Assembly (NCBI RefSeq): GCF_027706745.1
Contig: NZ_JAQFWP010000001.1
Coordinates: 1 to 64,000, forward strand
From: Nocardiopsis suaedae
GTDB lineage: Bacteria; Actinomycetota; Actinomycetes; Streptosporangiales; Streptosporangiaceae
Direction of reading: 5' to 3'
DNA length: 64,000 bases
Shown: in pieces, positions 9,384-18,308 of the stretch
Numbering within the stretch: the stretch's first letter is position 1
Layout: every line of letters begins with the position of its first letter
Position numbers and translations under genes: made by a program
The notes under the pieces: generated by a model
The model's database searches: none
What the model was told of the DNA's origin: nothing
What the model saw: only the letters and a program-made list of their open reading frames with translations

Positions 9384-10613
9384 ATGTCTCGACGCCCGGG
9401 GACCCCGCGGCTGCTGCGCCAGCTCAACGACCGTGCCGCGCTGGAGCTCCTCCTGACGTCGGGGCCGCTGACGCGCACCCAGCTCGGGCGGGAGACGGGG
9501 CTGTCCAAGGTGACCGCCTCGCAGCTGCTCTCCCGCCTGGAGGAGCGCGGCCTGGTGCGGGTCGCGGGGAGCAAGGCCGGCGGCCGCGGACCCAACGCCG
9601 CGCTGTACGAGGCGGTGCCCTCCGCCGCCTACGCGGTGGCGCTGGAGGTGGGGGCCGCCGAGGCCACCGCCGCCGTCGCCGACATCACCGGCACGGTGGT
9701 GGAACAGGGAAGCGTCGACCCCTCGACCGCCTCCGACCCCGTGGGGGCGGTGTGCGGCCTGGTGGCCAAGCTCGTGGAGAGCGCGGGCGTGCCGCCCGAG
9801 CGGCTCAACGCCTGCGTCATCGGCACCCCGGGCGTGGTCGACCCGCGCACCGGGGCCGTGCGCTTCTCCTTCGACCTGCACGCCTGGCTGGAAGGGGTGT
9901 TCGACGCGCTCGGCACCGAGCTGGGGCGGCCGGTGCTGATCGAGAACGACGTCAACCTGGCCGCGATGGCCGAGCACGCCGAGGGGGCGGCCCGCGACGA
10001 GCGGGACTTCGCGCTGATGTGGCTGTCCGGCGGCGTTGGCATGGCGATCATGCTGGACGGGCGGATCCGCAGCGGCCGCTCGGGCGGCGCGGGCGAGATC
10101 GGCTACCTCCCGGTGCCCGGCGCCCCGCTCCCGCGCGAGGTGGGGCGGCCCGGCGGGTTCGCGTCGCTGCGCCTGCAGGACGGCGGCATCGACCACGGGT
10201 TCCAGTCGCTGGTCGGCGGCCGCGAGATCGTGGCGCTGGCGGGTGAGCACGGCATCACCGGCGCGGACTCCGGTGCCGGCGCCGCCGAGGTGATAGCGGC
10301 GGCCCGCGCGTCGGCGGCCGAGGAGCCGGAGGGGACCGGCGCGGCCTTCCTGGACGAGCTGGCCGACCGCATCGCCCGGGGCGTGGCGTCGGTGTGCGTG
10401 GTGCTGGACCCGGGGCTGGTGGTCCTGGGCGGGGAGGTGGCCCGCGCGGGCGGCGAGGAGCTGGCCCGCCGCGTCGCCGAGTCGGTCCCCGCGATCGGCC
10501 CGAACGCGCCGGAGGTGGGCGTCGGCCGGGTGGAGGAGCCCGTGCTGCGCGGGGCGCTGCTGCTGGCCTTGGAGAACGCCCGAGAGGAGCTGTACGCCGC
10601 GGTCGCCGAATGA
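9384..10613 (+). CDS. ROK-family transcriptional regulator
   Basis: A 409-residue NagC/XylR-type regulator. The N-terminal winged HTH (residues about 15-70) contains LTRTQLGRETGLSKVTASQLLSRLEERGLV. It is followed by a sugar-kinase-like ROK domain with IENDVNLAAMAEHAEG and SGGVGMAIMLDG. The zinc motif CxCGxxGCxE of classic ROK proteins is absent: GAGEIGYLPV is present, but there are no cysteines where the zinc ligands should be. It is divergent from the sugar ABC/GH3 operon and is the likely local regulator. Streptomyces das loci instead have the GntR regulator DasR at this position. Start ATG 9384 follows the AT-rich operator candidate. Confidence 0.92.
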   Translation: MSRRPGTPRLLRQLNDRAALELLLTSGPLTRTQLGRETGLSKVTASQLLSRLEERGLVRVAGSKAGGRGPNAALYEAVPSAAYAVALEVGAAEATAAVADITGTVVEQGSVDPSTASDPVGAVCGLVAKLVESAGVPPERLNACVIGTPGVVDPRTGAVRFSFDLHAWLEGVFDALGTELGRPVLIENDVNLAAMAEHAEGAARDERDFALMWLSGGVGMAIMLDGRIRSGRSGGAGEIGYLPVPGAPLPREVGRPGGFASLRLQDGGIDHGFQSLVGGREIVALAGEHGITGADSGAGAAEVIAAARASAAEEPEGTGAAFLDELADRIARGVASVCVVLDPGLVVLGGEVARAGGEELARRVAESVPAIGPNAPEVGVGRVEEPVLRGALLLALENAREELYAAVAE

Positions 10614-10715
10614 ACCCCCGCCCGTCGGCCTCGGGCCGGGCCGATCGGGGGAGGGGGACCACGCGCCGGGGGCGGGGCGACCGGGCCGCCCGGGACGCGC
10701 CCTGGCCTCGCGTGT

Positions 10716-10825
10716 CCACCAGCACCCGGCGGCGCCCCGGTGTCACGGCCCCCGCAACACCATCACCGAGACGATGAAGGACTTCGGCCCACCAGCACCC
10801 GGCCGCGCCCCGGTGTCACGGCCCC
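10716..10825 (+). repeat. 37-bp direct repeat, two copies 73 bp apart, in a gene-free gap
   Basis: Units 10716-10752 and 10789-10825 are 37 bp each and differ at one base. They begin CCACCAGCACCCGGC and end CGGTGTCACGGCCCC. The gap 10614-11007 (about 390 nt, between the ROK gene and the convergent SDR gene) otherwise holds no gene I can support. Short open frames across the repeats have arginine/proline-rich low-complexity translations. Confidence 0.7.
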
Positions 10826-11007
10826 TGCCCCGGCCGCACTCCCCCATCAGCGATCAGCACGCCGCCGCGGTAACAGCGCCGATCCCCGAGACCGCCACGG
10901 GACGCGCGGGCTCGTGCGTGTGATGCTGGTCCGGGCGGTTGCCTGAGCCGTGAACCCCGTGCACGCCATGGAGGCGGGAATCCCTCCGCCTTCCGGCAGG
11001 GGAGCCT

Positions 11008-11952
11008 TCAAACCCAGGTGTAGGAGACGCCGGTCAGCTTCTCCGACCGGGACCACAGGTCGGCGGCCGCCCCGCTGTCGCGGGCGGCGGTGCTCCGGCC
11101 GCAGAAGCGCGGGCCGCCGCGAAGGCCGAAGAAGCCCCTCGGCCCGACGTAGGCCCCGCCCCGCACCCCCGGGTCGACGGCCGCCCGCACGCTGGCCAGG
11201 GCGCCGCCGAGGTCCGAGTGGCCGATGGTGCCCGCGCCCCGCGCGAGCAGGGCCCCGAGACCGGCCCGTCCCTCCAGCGACGGGCCGACGGCGGCCAGGT
11301 CGGTCGCGGCCATGCCCGGGTGGGCCGCCGCCGACAGCAGCGGGGCGCCGGCGTGCTCGGCCCGCCGGTGCAGCTCGGCGCTGAACAGCAGGTTGGCCAG
11401 CTTGGAGCGGGCGTAGGCGGACCACCGGCCGTAACGGTCCGGTCCGTCGCCGTCCGGCCGGTGGGCGCCGCCGAAGCGGGGGCGGCCGACCCGGTGCAGC
11501 TCGCTGCTGACGGTCACCACGCGCGGTGCGCCGGAGGCGAGCAGGCGCGGCAGCAGCAGGCCGGTGAGGGCGAAGTGGCCCAGGTGGTTGGTGCCGAACT
11601 GCATCTCGAAGCCGTCGGCGGTGGTGCGGTAGGGCAGCGCCATCACCCCGGCGTTGTTCACCAGCAGGTCGATCCGGTCGGCGGGCGGCTTGTCGGCGAA
11701 GGCGCGCACCGACGCCAGGTCGGCCAGGTCGAGCGGGGCGAGTCCGGCGTCGGCGCCGGGCACCTCGGCCAGGAGGCGTTCGAGGGCGCGTCCGCCCCGC
11801 TCGGGGCTGCGGCAGGCCAGGACGGTGCGCGCGCCGAGGTGGGCGAGCAGCCGCGCGGTCTGGAAGCCGATCCCGCTATTGGCGCCGGTGACCACGGCCA
11901 CCCGCCCGTCCAGCCGCGGCGCGTCCGTGGGGCGCCAGGGGGTGTCCCCCAT
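11008..11952 (-). CDS. Short-chain dehydrogenase/reductase
   Basis: A 314-residue NAD(P)-dependent oxidoreductase of the SDR superfamily (retinol dehydrogenase/WW-oxidoreductase-like subgroup). The nucleotide-binding motif TGANSGIG is at about residues 22-29, and LVNNAGVMA follows. The catalytic serine lies in VTVSSE, and the YxxxK pair is YARSK. GTNHLGHFALTGLLLP is typical of the subgroup. ATG 11952 has GGAGGA four nt upstream. It is monocistronic between the repeat-bearing gap and a GNAT gene; the substrate cannot be told from context. Confidence 0.9.
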   Translation of the reverse strand: MGDTPWRPTDAPRLDGRVAVVTGANSGIGFQTARLLAHLGARTVLACRSPERGGRALERLLAEVPGADAGLAPLDLADLASVRAFADKPPADRIDLLVNNAGVMALPYRTTADGFEMQFGTNHLGHFALTGLLLPRLLASGAPRVVTVSSELHRVGRPRFGGAHRPDGDGPDRYGRWSAYARSKLANLLFSAELHRRAEHAGAPLLSAAAHPGMAATDLAAVGPSLEGRAGLGALLARGAGTIGHSDLGGALASVRAAVDPGVRGGAYVGPRGFFGLRGGPRFCGRSTAARDSGAAADLWSRSEKLTGVSYTWV

Positions 11953-12104
11953 CGGGTCCTCCGCTCGTCGGTGGGGCGTGTGCGACAGAACGCTACAAGC
12001 GGCATCGAGCCAATGGAAGATGTCACATTCGGTCGCGCCCTCGGCGTGCCCGCCGCGGTCGAGTCCCTGGGCCCTGGCGAAGACCCTGGGGCGCGGCGAC
12101 GCGG

Positions 12105-12701
12105 CTAACGCCGGTCCAGGGGGCGCCGCATGGCGATGCGCGGGGCGACGAGGATCCCCGCCTCCTCCTCGGTCCGCCACTGGTCGGCCAGGGCGGGGCC
12201 CCACGCCTGGCGGGGCAGCTCGGAGAAGCCCCGGCGCGCGTACCAGGGGGCGTTCCACGCCAGGTCGCGGAACGTGGTCAGGGTAAGGGCGCCGAACCCT
12301 GCGTCCCGGGCGCGGGTGCAGGCGGCTTCCAAGAGGGCCCCGCCGATCCCGCGCCGCCCGAGGCCGGGGTGGACGGCGATCTGCTCCAGGTGGGCGGCCT
12401 CGTCCAGCTCGATCAGGGCGGCGAGCCCCGCGACCTCGCGTTCCCGTCCGTCCCGGCCCCCGGCGCCGGGGGTTTCGGCGACCAGTACCGCCCCGAACCG
12501 TTCGGCCGCCCGCCGAGTCCCGTCGGCCTGAAGCGGGCCCAGGACATGGTCGAGGAGTTCACGGGGGTCGTCCGGGGGCAGCACGATCCCGGCGTCGGCG
12601 AACATCCCGTCCGCCGCAAGGCTGACCTCGACGACCCGGGGGAGGTCGGTCTCACGCATATCGCGCACGACGGGGGAGGGCGGCGAGGGCGGGGTGGCCA
12701 C
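12105..12701 (-). CDS. GNAT family N-acetyltransferase
   Basis: A 198-residue acetyl-CoA-dependent acetyltransferase. The acetyl-CoA-binding motif A is visible as LEQIAVHPGLGRRGIGGALLEAA (QxxGxG/A type), followed by a beta-bulge region and APWYARRGF. I chose GTG 12701, giving MATPPSPPSPVVRDM, because AAGGAG lies 9 nt upstream; a start at 12740 is possible. The acceptor substrate is unknown. It stands alone, 151 nt from the SDR gene start. Confidence 0.87.
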   Translation of the reverse strand: MATPPSPPSPVVRDMRETDLPRVVEVSLAADGMFADAGIVLPPDDPRELLDHVLGPLQADGTRRAAERFGAVLVAETPGAGGRDGREREVAGLAALIELDEAAHLEQIAVHPGLGRRGIGGALLEAACTRARDAGFGALTLTTFRDLAWNAPWYARRGFSELPRQAWGPALADQWRTEEEAGILVAPRIAMRRPLDRR

Positions 12702-12900
12702 GGTGGTCGGCTCCTTGCGCGGTGGGCTGTATCGGACCACGCCATGATCCCGGGCGGGGGCGACAGGGGCACGCGGTTCTCCTCGGTTCCGCTTTTCTCG
12801 GTTCCGCCGCCAGTTCCAACCCCATCGGAGCAGGTACCCCGCTCACGGCCCTACCCGTCCGACAGGCCGCCGGGGTGCAGGGCGGATGGCGGCGGCGAGG

Positions 12901-12940
12901 GAGGCGGGCGGCCCCTGCGGCGGCGCTGTCGGCCCTCGCC
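12901..12940 (-). repeat. Short match to the dispersed intergenic repeat core
   Basis: Read on the minus strand this contains GGGCCGACAGCGCCGCCGCA and GGGGCCGCCCGCCTC, close to the block at 105-150. It lies in the 295-nt gap 12702-12996 between the GNAT start and the Lhr stop, where I see no gene. The match is short and GC-rich, so it could be convergent. Confidence 0.35.
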
Positions 12941-12996
12941 TGGCAGCGCTGCAGGTCAGGGTGTCACCCCTCTCCGGGAGGCCACGAGGCCGCCGT

Positions 12997-15900
12997 CTAC
13001 CTCAGCCGCAGCCCTTTCGGGGTCGGGTGGAAACCCGCGTTCTTCAGGGCCGGTTCCAACGGCGTCCCGAACACCTCGCCTCCGTCCGCGCGTTCCACGG
13101 TCAGGGACGCCAGGCCGCCCTTGCGGACCGCCTCGGCCAGGGCCGACGCCGCTCTCTCCAGGGCCGCCTCCCCGGAACCGAAGGTCACCGCCGACTTCCC
13201 GCCGCGCTCCAGGTACAGCGTCGGCGCCCCGTCGTCCAGGACCACCATCGCCCCCGCCTTCCTCGACGGGCGGCCGCCCTCGCTGTCCGGCCACGCAAGC
13301 GCGGCGCCGTACGGATTCGCCGGGTCGGCCGCCGCCAGGACGCGTGGGGATCCGTCCCCGGGAGGCGAGGCGGAGGCCCCGCGCGGCGTCCCGGAGTCCC
13401 CGCTCGAAGCTCCGGAGCCCTCGGAGCCCCCTGCGTCCCCGGTGAACGAACGCAGCCGGTCCACCGCCCCGGGCGGGGCGAACTGGGCCGCGCCCAACCC
13501 CTCCACGAAGTACCCGCGCCGCGCCTTGCCCGCCTCCTCGATGCCCCGCAGCACCGGGTACACCGCGCTGAACCCGCCGCCCGACCGCTCCCCCGTGCGC
13601 CGCCGCACCTGCTCGGCCACCACCGGGCCGCGCGTCACCACCCCGTACCGGTCCAGCAGCGCCGTCGCCGCCGCCAGCCCCCGCCTGGTCGCGTCCGCCT
13701 CCCGCTCCGGCAGTCGCCACCAGCGTCCCGCCACCGTCGGCGGCCCCATCCGGCTGGGCATCACCGGCCGCCGCGACCGCCTCCGGTGCGCCGGCGAACC
13801 CCCGGAGCCTGTGCGGCCTGAGCCTCCCGCGCCCAGAAGCGCGCGCAACGGCCCCAGGGTGTCGTTGCCCAAGCGCCCCGCCCACACCAGGTCCCACACC
13901 GCCGCCACCAGCGCGGCGTCGGAGACCGCCGCGGTCCCCAGCGCGCGCTGGGCCCGGTCGGCGATGTCCCGGAAGAACAGCGCGCCGCCGCCGTCCAGCG
14001 CCTCCGCCACGGTGTCGTGCAGCGGCGACCCTTCCACGTCCGCCGGGTCGGGCAGCAGATCCGGCGCGTCCTCGGCCGGGACCAGGCACACCCACCCGTC
14101 CTTGCCGCCGATCGGGCCCACGCCCGCCCACACCACCTCGCCCGCAAGGGTCAGCTCGTCCAGCATCGACGGCGTGTACCCGTGTACGCGCGCCGGGAGC
14201 ACCAGGGTCTCCAGCGCGGACGCCGGAACCGGGCACCCGCGCAGCGACTCCACCGCCTCGAACACCGCGTCCGGTCCCCTCAGCGGCGACGACACGTGCT
14301 GCCACGCCGGGAGGAACCGCCCCAGCGCGCGCTGCGGCACCGGCTCGGCCTCCTTGCGGAGCCGCAGCACCGACCCCTTGCGCAGGCGGCGCAGCACACC
14401 CGTGTCGCACCATTCGCTCCCGCCGCCGCCCGGCCGGAAGCCGCCCTCGACCACTCGGCCCTCGCCCGCCAGCCGCCGCAGCACCTCGCGCACCGCCGCC
14501 GGCCCCAGGCCGAAGCGGTGCGCCGCGTCCTCGGCGGTGAACGGCCCGTGCGTCCGCGCGAACCGGGACAGCAGATCGCCGAGCGGGTCCTCGACCGGCC
14601 GGGTGAACGCGGCGGCGGTGTCGGGGAAGGGAGAGTCGGCCCCCAGCTCCAACCAGTCGGGCAGCGCCGTTCCCAGGCCGTCGCGCAGGCGCGCCGCGTC
14701 CTCCACGGCCGCCCACCGCTCCTGACCGGCCACCCGGACCCGGATCGCCCTCCGCGCCTCCTCCAACCCCTCCAGCCACGTGGCCCGCGCCCCGCGCTCG
14801 GCCGCCTCCGCCCCGGTGAGCGGCCCCAGCTCGCGAAGCAGGTCGGCGGCGCCCTCGGGCCCGCGCCCGTCCACCCGCCGCTCGGGGGTGAGCCGCTGCA
14901 GCGCCGCCTCCACGTCGGAGATCACCCCGGCGTCCAGCAGCTCCCGCAGGTCGGCCCGGCCCAGCAGTTCGGCCAGCAGCGCCGAGTCCAGGGTGAGCGC
15001 CTGCGCGCGCAGCTCCGCCAGCGGCGCGTCGCCCTCGTACAGGAACGCCGCCGTGTACCCGATCAGCAGCGACTGCGCGAAGGGGGAGGCGCGCGGCGTC
15101 TCCACCTCCACCACGCGCACCCGCCGCTCCCGCATGTCGCCCATCAGCGCGGCCAGCCCCGGCACGTCGAACACGTCCCGCAGGCACTCGCGCACCGCCT
15201 CCAGCACGATGGGGAACGACCCGTACCGCCCGGCCACCGACAACAGCTGCGCCGAGCGCTGCCGCTGCTGCCACAGCGGCATCCGGTGCCCCGGCCTGCG
15301 GCGCGGCAGCAGCAGGGACCGCGCCGCGCACTCCCGGAACCGGGCCGCGAACAGCGCCGAGCCGCCCAGCTCGGCCGCCACCGCGTCCTCGGCCTCCTCC
15401 GGCGGCAGGTACAGCAGGTCGGCGATGCGCAGCCGCTCGGCGTCGTCCACGTCCGGCAGCCGCAGCACGATCCCGTCGTCGCCGTGCACCACCTGGGCGT
15501 CCAGCCCGTAGCGCTCGCGGATCCGGGCGCCCAGCGCCAGCGCCCACGCCCCGTGCACCCGGGCCCCCAGCGGCGAGTGCACCACCACCCGCCAGTCGCC
15601 CAGCTCGTCCCGGAAACGCTCGACCACCACCGTGCGGTCGTCGGGCACCGCCCCGGTCGCCTCCCGCTGCTCCTCCAGGTACGCGGCGAGGTTGTCGGCC
15701 GCCCACGCGTCGAGCCCCAGCCCGCGGGCGCGCTCGCGGGACCCCTCCGGCCCGGCCTCACCGAGCTCCCGGGCGAGCGCGCCGATGGCCCGCCCCAGCT
15801 CCGGCGGGCGCCCCGCCGCGTCGGCCTTCCAGAACGGCAGCCGGCCCGGGCGGCCCGGGGCGGGCGCCACCAGCACCCGGTCGGCGTCGATCGACTCGAT

Positions 15901-17658
15901 CCGCCAGGCCGTGGCGCCCAGCACGAACACGTCGCCGACCCGCGACTCGTACACCATCTCCTCGTCCAGCTCGCCCACCCGGGTGGGCCCCGACCCGGCC
16001 GCCCCCGCCAGGTGCACCGCGTAGGTGCCCCGGTCGGGGATGGTGCCGCCGCTGGTGACCGCCAGCCGTTGGGCCCCCGGCCGCCCGGACACCGTGCCCT
16101 CCTCCCGGTCCCACACCAGGCGCGGGCGCAGGTCGGCGAACTCGTCGGAGGGGTAGCGCCCGGAGAGCATGTCCAGCACGCCGGTGAGGGCCGAGTCGGG
16201 CAGCGCGGCGAACGGGGCGGCCCGCCGCACCACGGAGGCCAGGTCCTCCACCCGCCACGCGTCCATCGACGCCATCGCCACGATCTGCTGGGCGAGCACG
16301 TCCAGCGGGTTGGCGGGCACCGCCAGCTCCTCGATGGCCCCGGCGCGCATCCGCTCGGCCACCACCGCCGACGCCAGCAGGTCGCCCCGGTACTTCGGGA
16401 ACACCACCCCGCGCGACACCTCGCCGACGCGGTGCCCCGCGCGTCCGACCCGCTGCAGCCCCCCGGCCACCGACGGCGGCGACTCCACTTGCACCACCAG
16501 GTCCACCGCGCCCATGTCGATGCCCAGCTCCAGGCTGGAGGTGGCCACCACGCACGGCAGCCGCCCCTCCTTCAGGTCGGCCTCGATGGCGGCGCGCTCC
16601 TCCTTGGAGACCGACCCGTGGTGGGCGCGCGCCACGACCCGCTCCGCGCCCCGGCTCGGCCCGGACGGCCCCAGCACCTCGGAGGGGACCGCCTCCGGCG
16701 GCAGCTCCCCGTGGGCCCGCTCGGTCGCCAGCTCGTTCAGCCGGGCGCACAGCCGCTCGGCGACGCGGCGCGAGTTGGTGAAGACGATGGACGAGCGGTG
16801 CCCCTCCACCAGGTCGAGCACCCGCTCCTCGACGTGCGGCCAGAGGGAGGTGCGGGCCTTGGCGTCGGCCTCGGCGGTGCCTCCCGTGCGCCCCGGCGCC
16901 CCCGAGGCGGCCAGGTCGGCCATGTCCTCCACCGGAACGGTGATGCTCAGGTCCAGCCGGGGCGCCGACGGCGGCGCGACCACGGCGGCCGGACGCGCGC
17001 CGCCCAGGAAGGCGGCCACGGTCTCGTGCGGGCGCACGGTCGCCGACAGCCCGATGCGCTGTGCCCGCCGTCCCAGCAGCGCGTCCAGCCGCTCCAGGGT
17101 CAGGGCCAGGTGCGCGCCGCGCTTGGTCCCGGCCACGGCGTGCACCTCGTCCACGATGACCGTCTCCACGCCGGCCAGCCCCGCGCGCGCCTGCGAGGTC
17201 AGCACCAGGAACAGTGACTCGGGCGTGGTGATGAGGATGTCCGGGGGAGCGGCGGCCAGGCCGCGCCGCTCGCTCTGCGGGGTGTCCCCGGTGCGCATGC
17301 CGACCCGGATGTCCGGCACCTCGGCGCCGGACCGCTCGGCCTCGCGCCGGATGCCCGACAAGGGGGCGCGCAGGTTGCGCTCGATGTCGGCCGCGAGCGC
17401 CTTGAGCGGCGACACGTACAGCACCCGGCAGCGTCCGGCGGGCTCCTCGGGCGGGGGAGCGGTGGTGAGCCGGTCCAGCGACCAGAGGAACGCCGCGAGC
17501 GTCTTGCCCGACCCGGTCGGGGCGACCAGCAGGGTGTCGCCGCCCTTCTCGATCTGGGCCCAGGCGCCCTCCTGGGCCGGGGTCGCCCCGTCGGGGAAGG
17601 CGGACCGGAACCAGGCGCGGGTCGCGGGCGAGAACCTTTCGACCGGGTCGTATGCCAT
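12997..17658 (-). CDS. lhr: Lhr-type large ATP-dependent DNA/RNA helicase
   Basis: A 1553-residue superfamily-2 helicase, the full length expected for bacterial Lhr; family members are 3'-5' translocases acting in DNA repair. The N-terminal half has Walker A APTGSGKT (about residue 47), the DEVH box in VIVDEVHAVAGTKRGAH, motif III in LSATVRPHET, and motif VI QRVGRAGHR. The long C-terminal half contains the winged-helix and Lhr-CTD region. A low-complexity Ser/Gly/Pro stretch occurs near the C terminus, at plus-strand positions about 13360-13440. ATG 17658 is the natural start (MAYDPVERFSPATRAWF). It is transcribed alone, away from the hairpin at 17712. Confidence 0.93.
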   Translation of the reverse strand: MAYDPVERFSPATRAWFRSAFPDGATPAQEGAWAQIEKGGDTLLVAPTGSGKTLAAFLWSLDRLTTAPPPEEPAGRCRVLYVSPLKALAADIERNLRAPLSGIRREAERSGAEVPDIRVGMRTGDTPQSERRGLAAAPPDILITTPESLFLVLTSQARAGLAGVETVIVDEVHAVAGTKRGAHLALTLERLDALLGRRAQRIGLSATVRPHETVAAFLGGARPAAVVAPPSAPRLDLSITVPVEDMADLAASGAPGRTGGTAEADAKARTSLWPHVEERVLDLVEGHRSSIVFTNSRRVAERLCARLNELATERAHGELPPEAVPSEVLGPSGPSRGAERVVARAHHGSVSKEERAAIEADLKEGRLPCVVATSSLELGIDMGAVDLVVQVESPPSVAGGLQRVGRAGHRVGEVSRGVVFPKYRGDLLASAVVAERMRAGAIEELAVPANPLDVLAQQIVAMASMDAWRVEDLASVVRRAAPFAALPDSALTGVLDMLSGRYPSDEFADLRPRLVWDREEGTVSGRPGAQRLAVTSGGTIPDRGTYAVHLAGAAGSGPTRVGELDEEMVYESRVGDVFVLGATAWRIESIDADRVLVAPAPGRPGRLPFWKADAAGRPPELGRAIGALARELGEAGPEGSRERARGLGLDAWAADNLAAYLEEQREATGAVPDDRTVVVERFRDELGDWRVVVHSPLGARVHGAWALALGARIRERYGLDAQVVHGDDGIVLRLPDVDDAERLRIADLLYLPPEEAEDAVAAELGGSALFAARFRECAARSLLLPRRRPGHRMPLWQQRQRSAQLLSVAGRYGSFPIVLEAVRECLRDVFDVPGLAALMGDMRERRVRVVEVETPRASPFAQSLLIGYTAAFLYEGDAPLAELRAQALTLDSALLAELLGRADLRELLDAGVISDVEAALQRLTPERRVDGRGPEGAADLLRELGPLTGAEAAERGARATWLEGLEEARRAIRVRVAGQERWAAVEDAARLRDGLGTALPDWLELGADSPFPDTAAAFTRPVEDPLGDLLSRFARTHGPFTAEDAAHRFGLGPAAVREVLRRLAGEGRVVEGGFRPGGGGSEWCDTGVLRRLRKGSVLRLRKEAEPVPQRALGRFLPAWQHVSSPLRGPDAVFEAVESLRGCPVPASALETLVLPARVHGYTPSMLDELTLAGEVVWAGVGPIGGKDGWVCLVPAEDAPDLLPDPADVEGSPLHDTVAEALDGGGALFFRDIADRAQRALGTAAVSDAALVAAVWDLVWAGRLGNDTLGPLRALLGAGGSGRTGSGGSPAHRRRSRRPVMPSRMGPPTVAGRWWRLPEREADATRRGLAAATALLDRYGVVTRGPVVAEQVRRRTGERSGGGFSAVYPVLRGIEEAGKARRGYFVEGLGAAQFAPPGAVDRLRSFTGDAGGSEGSGASSGDSGTPRGASASPPGDGSPRVLAAADPANPYGAALAWPDSEGGRPSRKAGAMVVLDDGAPTLYLERGGKSAVTFGSGEAALERAASALAEAVRKGGLASLTVERADGGEVFGTPLEPALKNAGFHPTPKGLRLR

Positions 17659-17711
17659 GCCCCAAGTGTGCAACGCGGCCACGACGGTTCTCCGGAGGCG
17701 GGCGGAAGCCC

Positions 17712-17777
17712 GCGACGATCTCGACGGAAGTGCTGTCAAAATCGCCGGTCGGGCAGCACTTCCGTCGAGATCGTCGC
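17712..17777. repeat. Perfect 24-bp inverted repeat with 18-nt loop
   Basis: Arms 17712-17735 and 17754-17777 are perfectly complementary (left arm begins GCGACGATCTCGACGGAAGT). The element lies between the divergent lhr and 17905 genes, 54 nt upstream of the lhr start codon, where a terminator is not expected. It could be a leader structure in one or both transcripts, a miniature mobile element or a protein-binding site. Confidence 0.8.
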
Positions 17778-17904
17778 CGAGGTGTGCATCCGGGGATGTA
17801 CACGGGTTCGGTCCCGTAGGCCGACGCGTCGCCCGACGCCTGGTCCGTACGGTCATCCGCGAGACCGACACCGGAAGCGCGGATCGCGCGGAACAGAACG
17901 GACG

Positions 17905-18138
17905 ATGAGGATGAGAATCGTTGGGGCCGCACTGCTCGGCCTGTTCGGTGGATGGGTCGTCGGCTTCGCCGTGTCGGCGCTGGTGCACATCCCGATGGGG
18001 CTGCTCGGGGTGTCCGACGCGACGCCGTGGGTGGTCGCCGTGGGGCTTCTGCCCTACCTCTTGGCGGTGGTCGGCCTGGTGGCCGTCCCGATCATCGTGG
18101 TGCGCAGGGGGCGCGAGGACCCGGAAGGAGAGGGGTGA
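17905..18138 (+). CDS. Small two-helix membrane protein, unknown function
   Basis: A 77-residue protein that is almost entirely two hydrophobic segments (about residues 4-32 and 40-66), with a basic then acidic tail (VVRRGREDPEGEG). I do not recognise a family. ATG 17905 is followed by a second in-frame ATG two codons later. It lies 170 nt upstream of an MFS transporter gene in the same direction, but the gap makes co-transcription uncertain. Confidence 0.65.
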   Translation: MRMRIVGAALLGLFGGWVVGFAVSALVHIPMGLLGVSDATPWVVAVGLLPYLLAVVGLVAVPIIVVRRGREDPEGEG

Positions 18139-18308
18139 GACGGGCGGCGCGGCGCACGTCCGGGACACGGCCCGCGTCGCACGGCCCGAGGAACCGAAGG
18201 CGGCCGATGAACCGAAGCGGTCCGATGAGGCGACCGGATAACGCCTTGTCCGGCGCGGGGCCCCCGGCATAGGCTGCATCCATGACCTGGCGATGTTGAC
18301 CTTCACCC

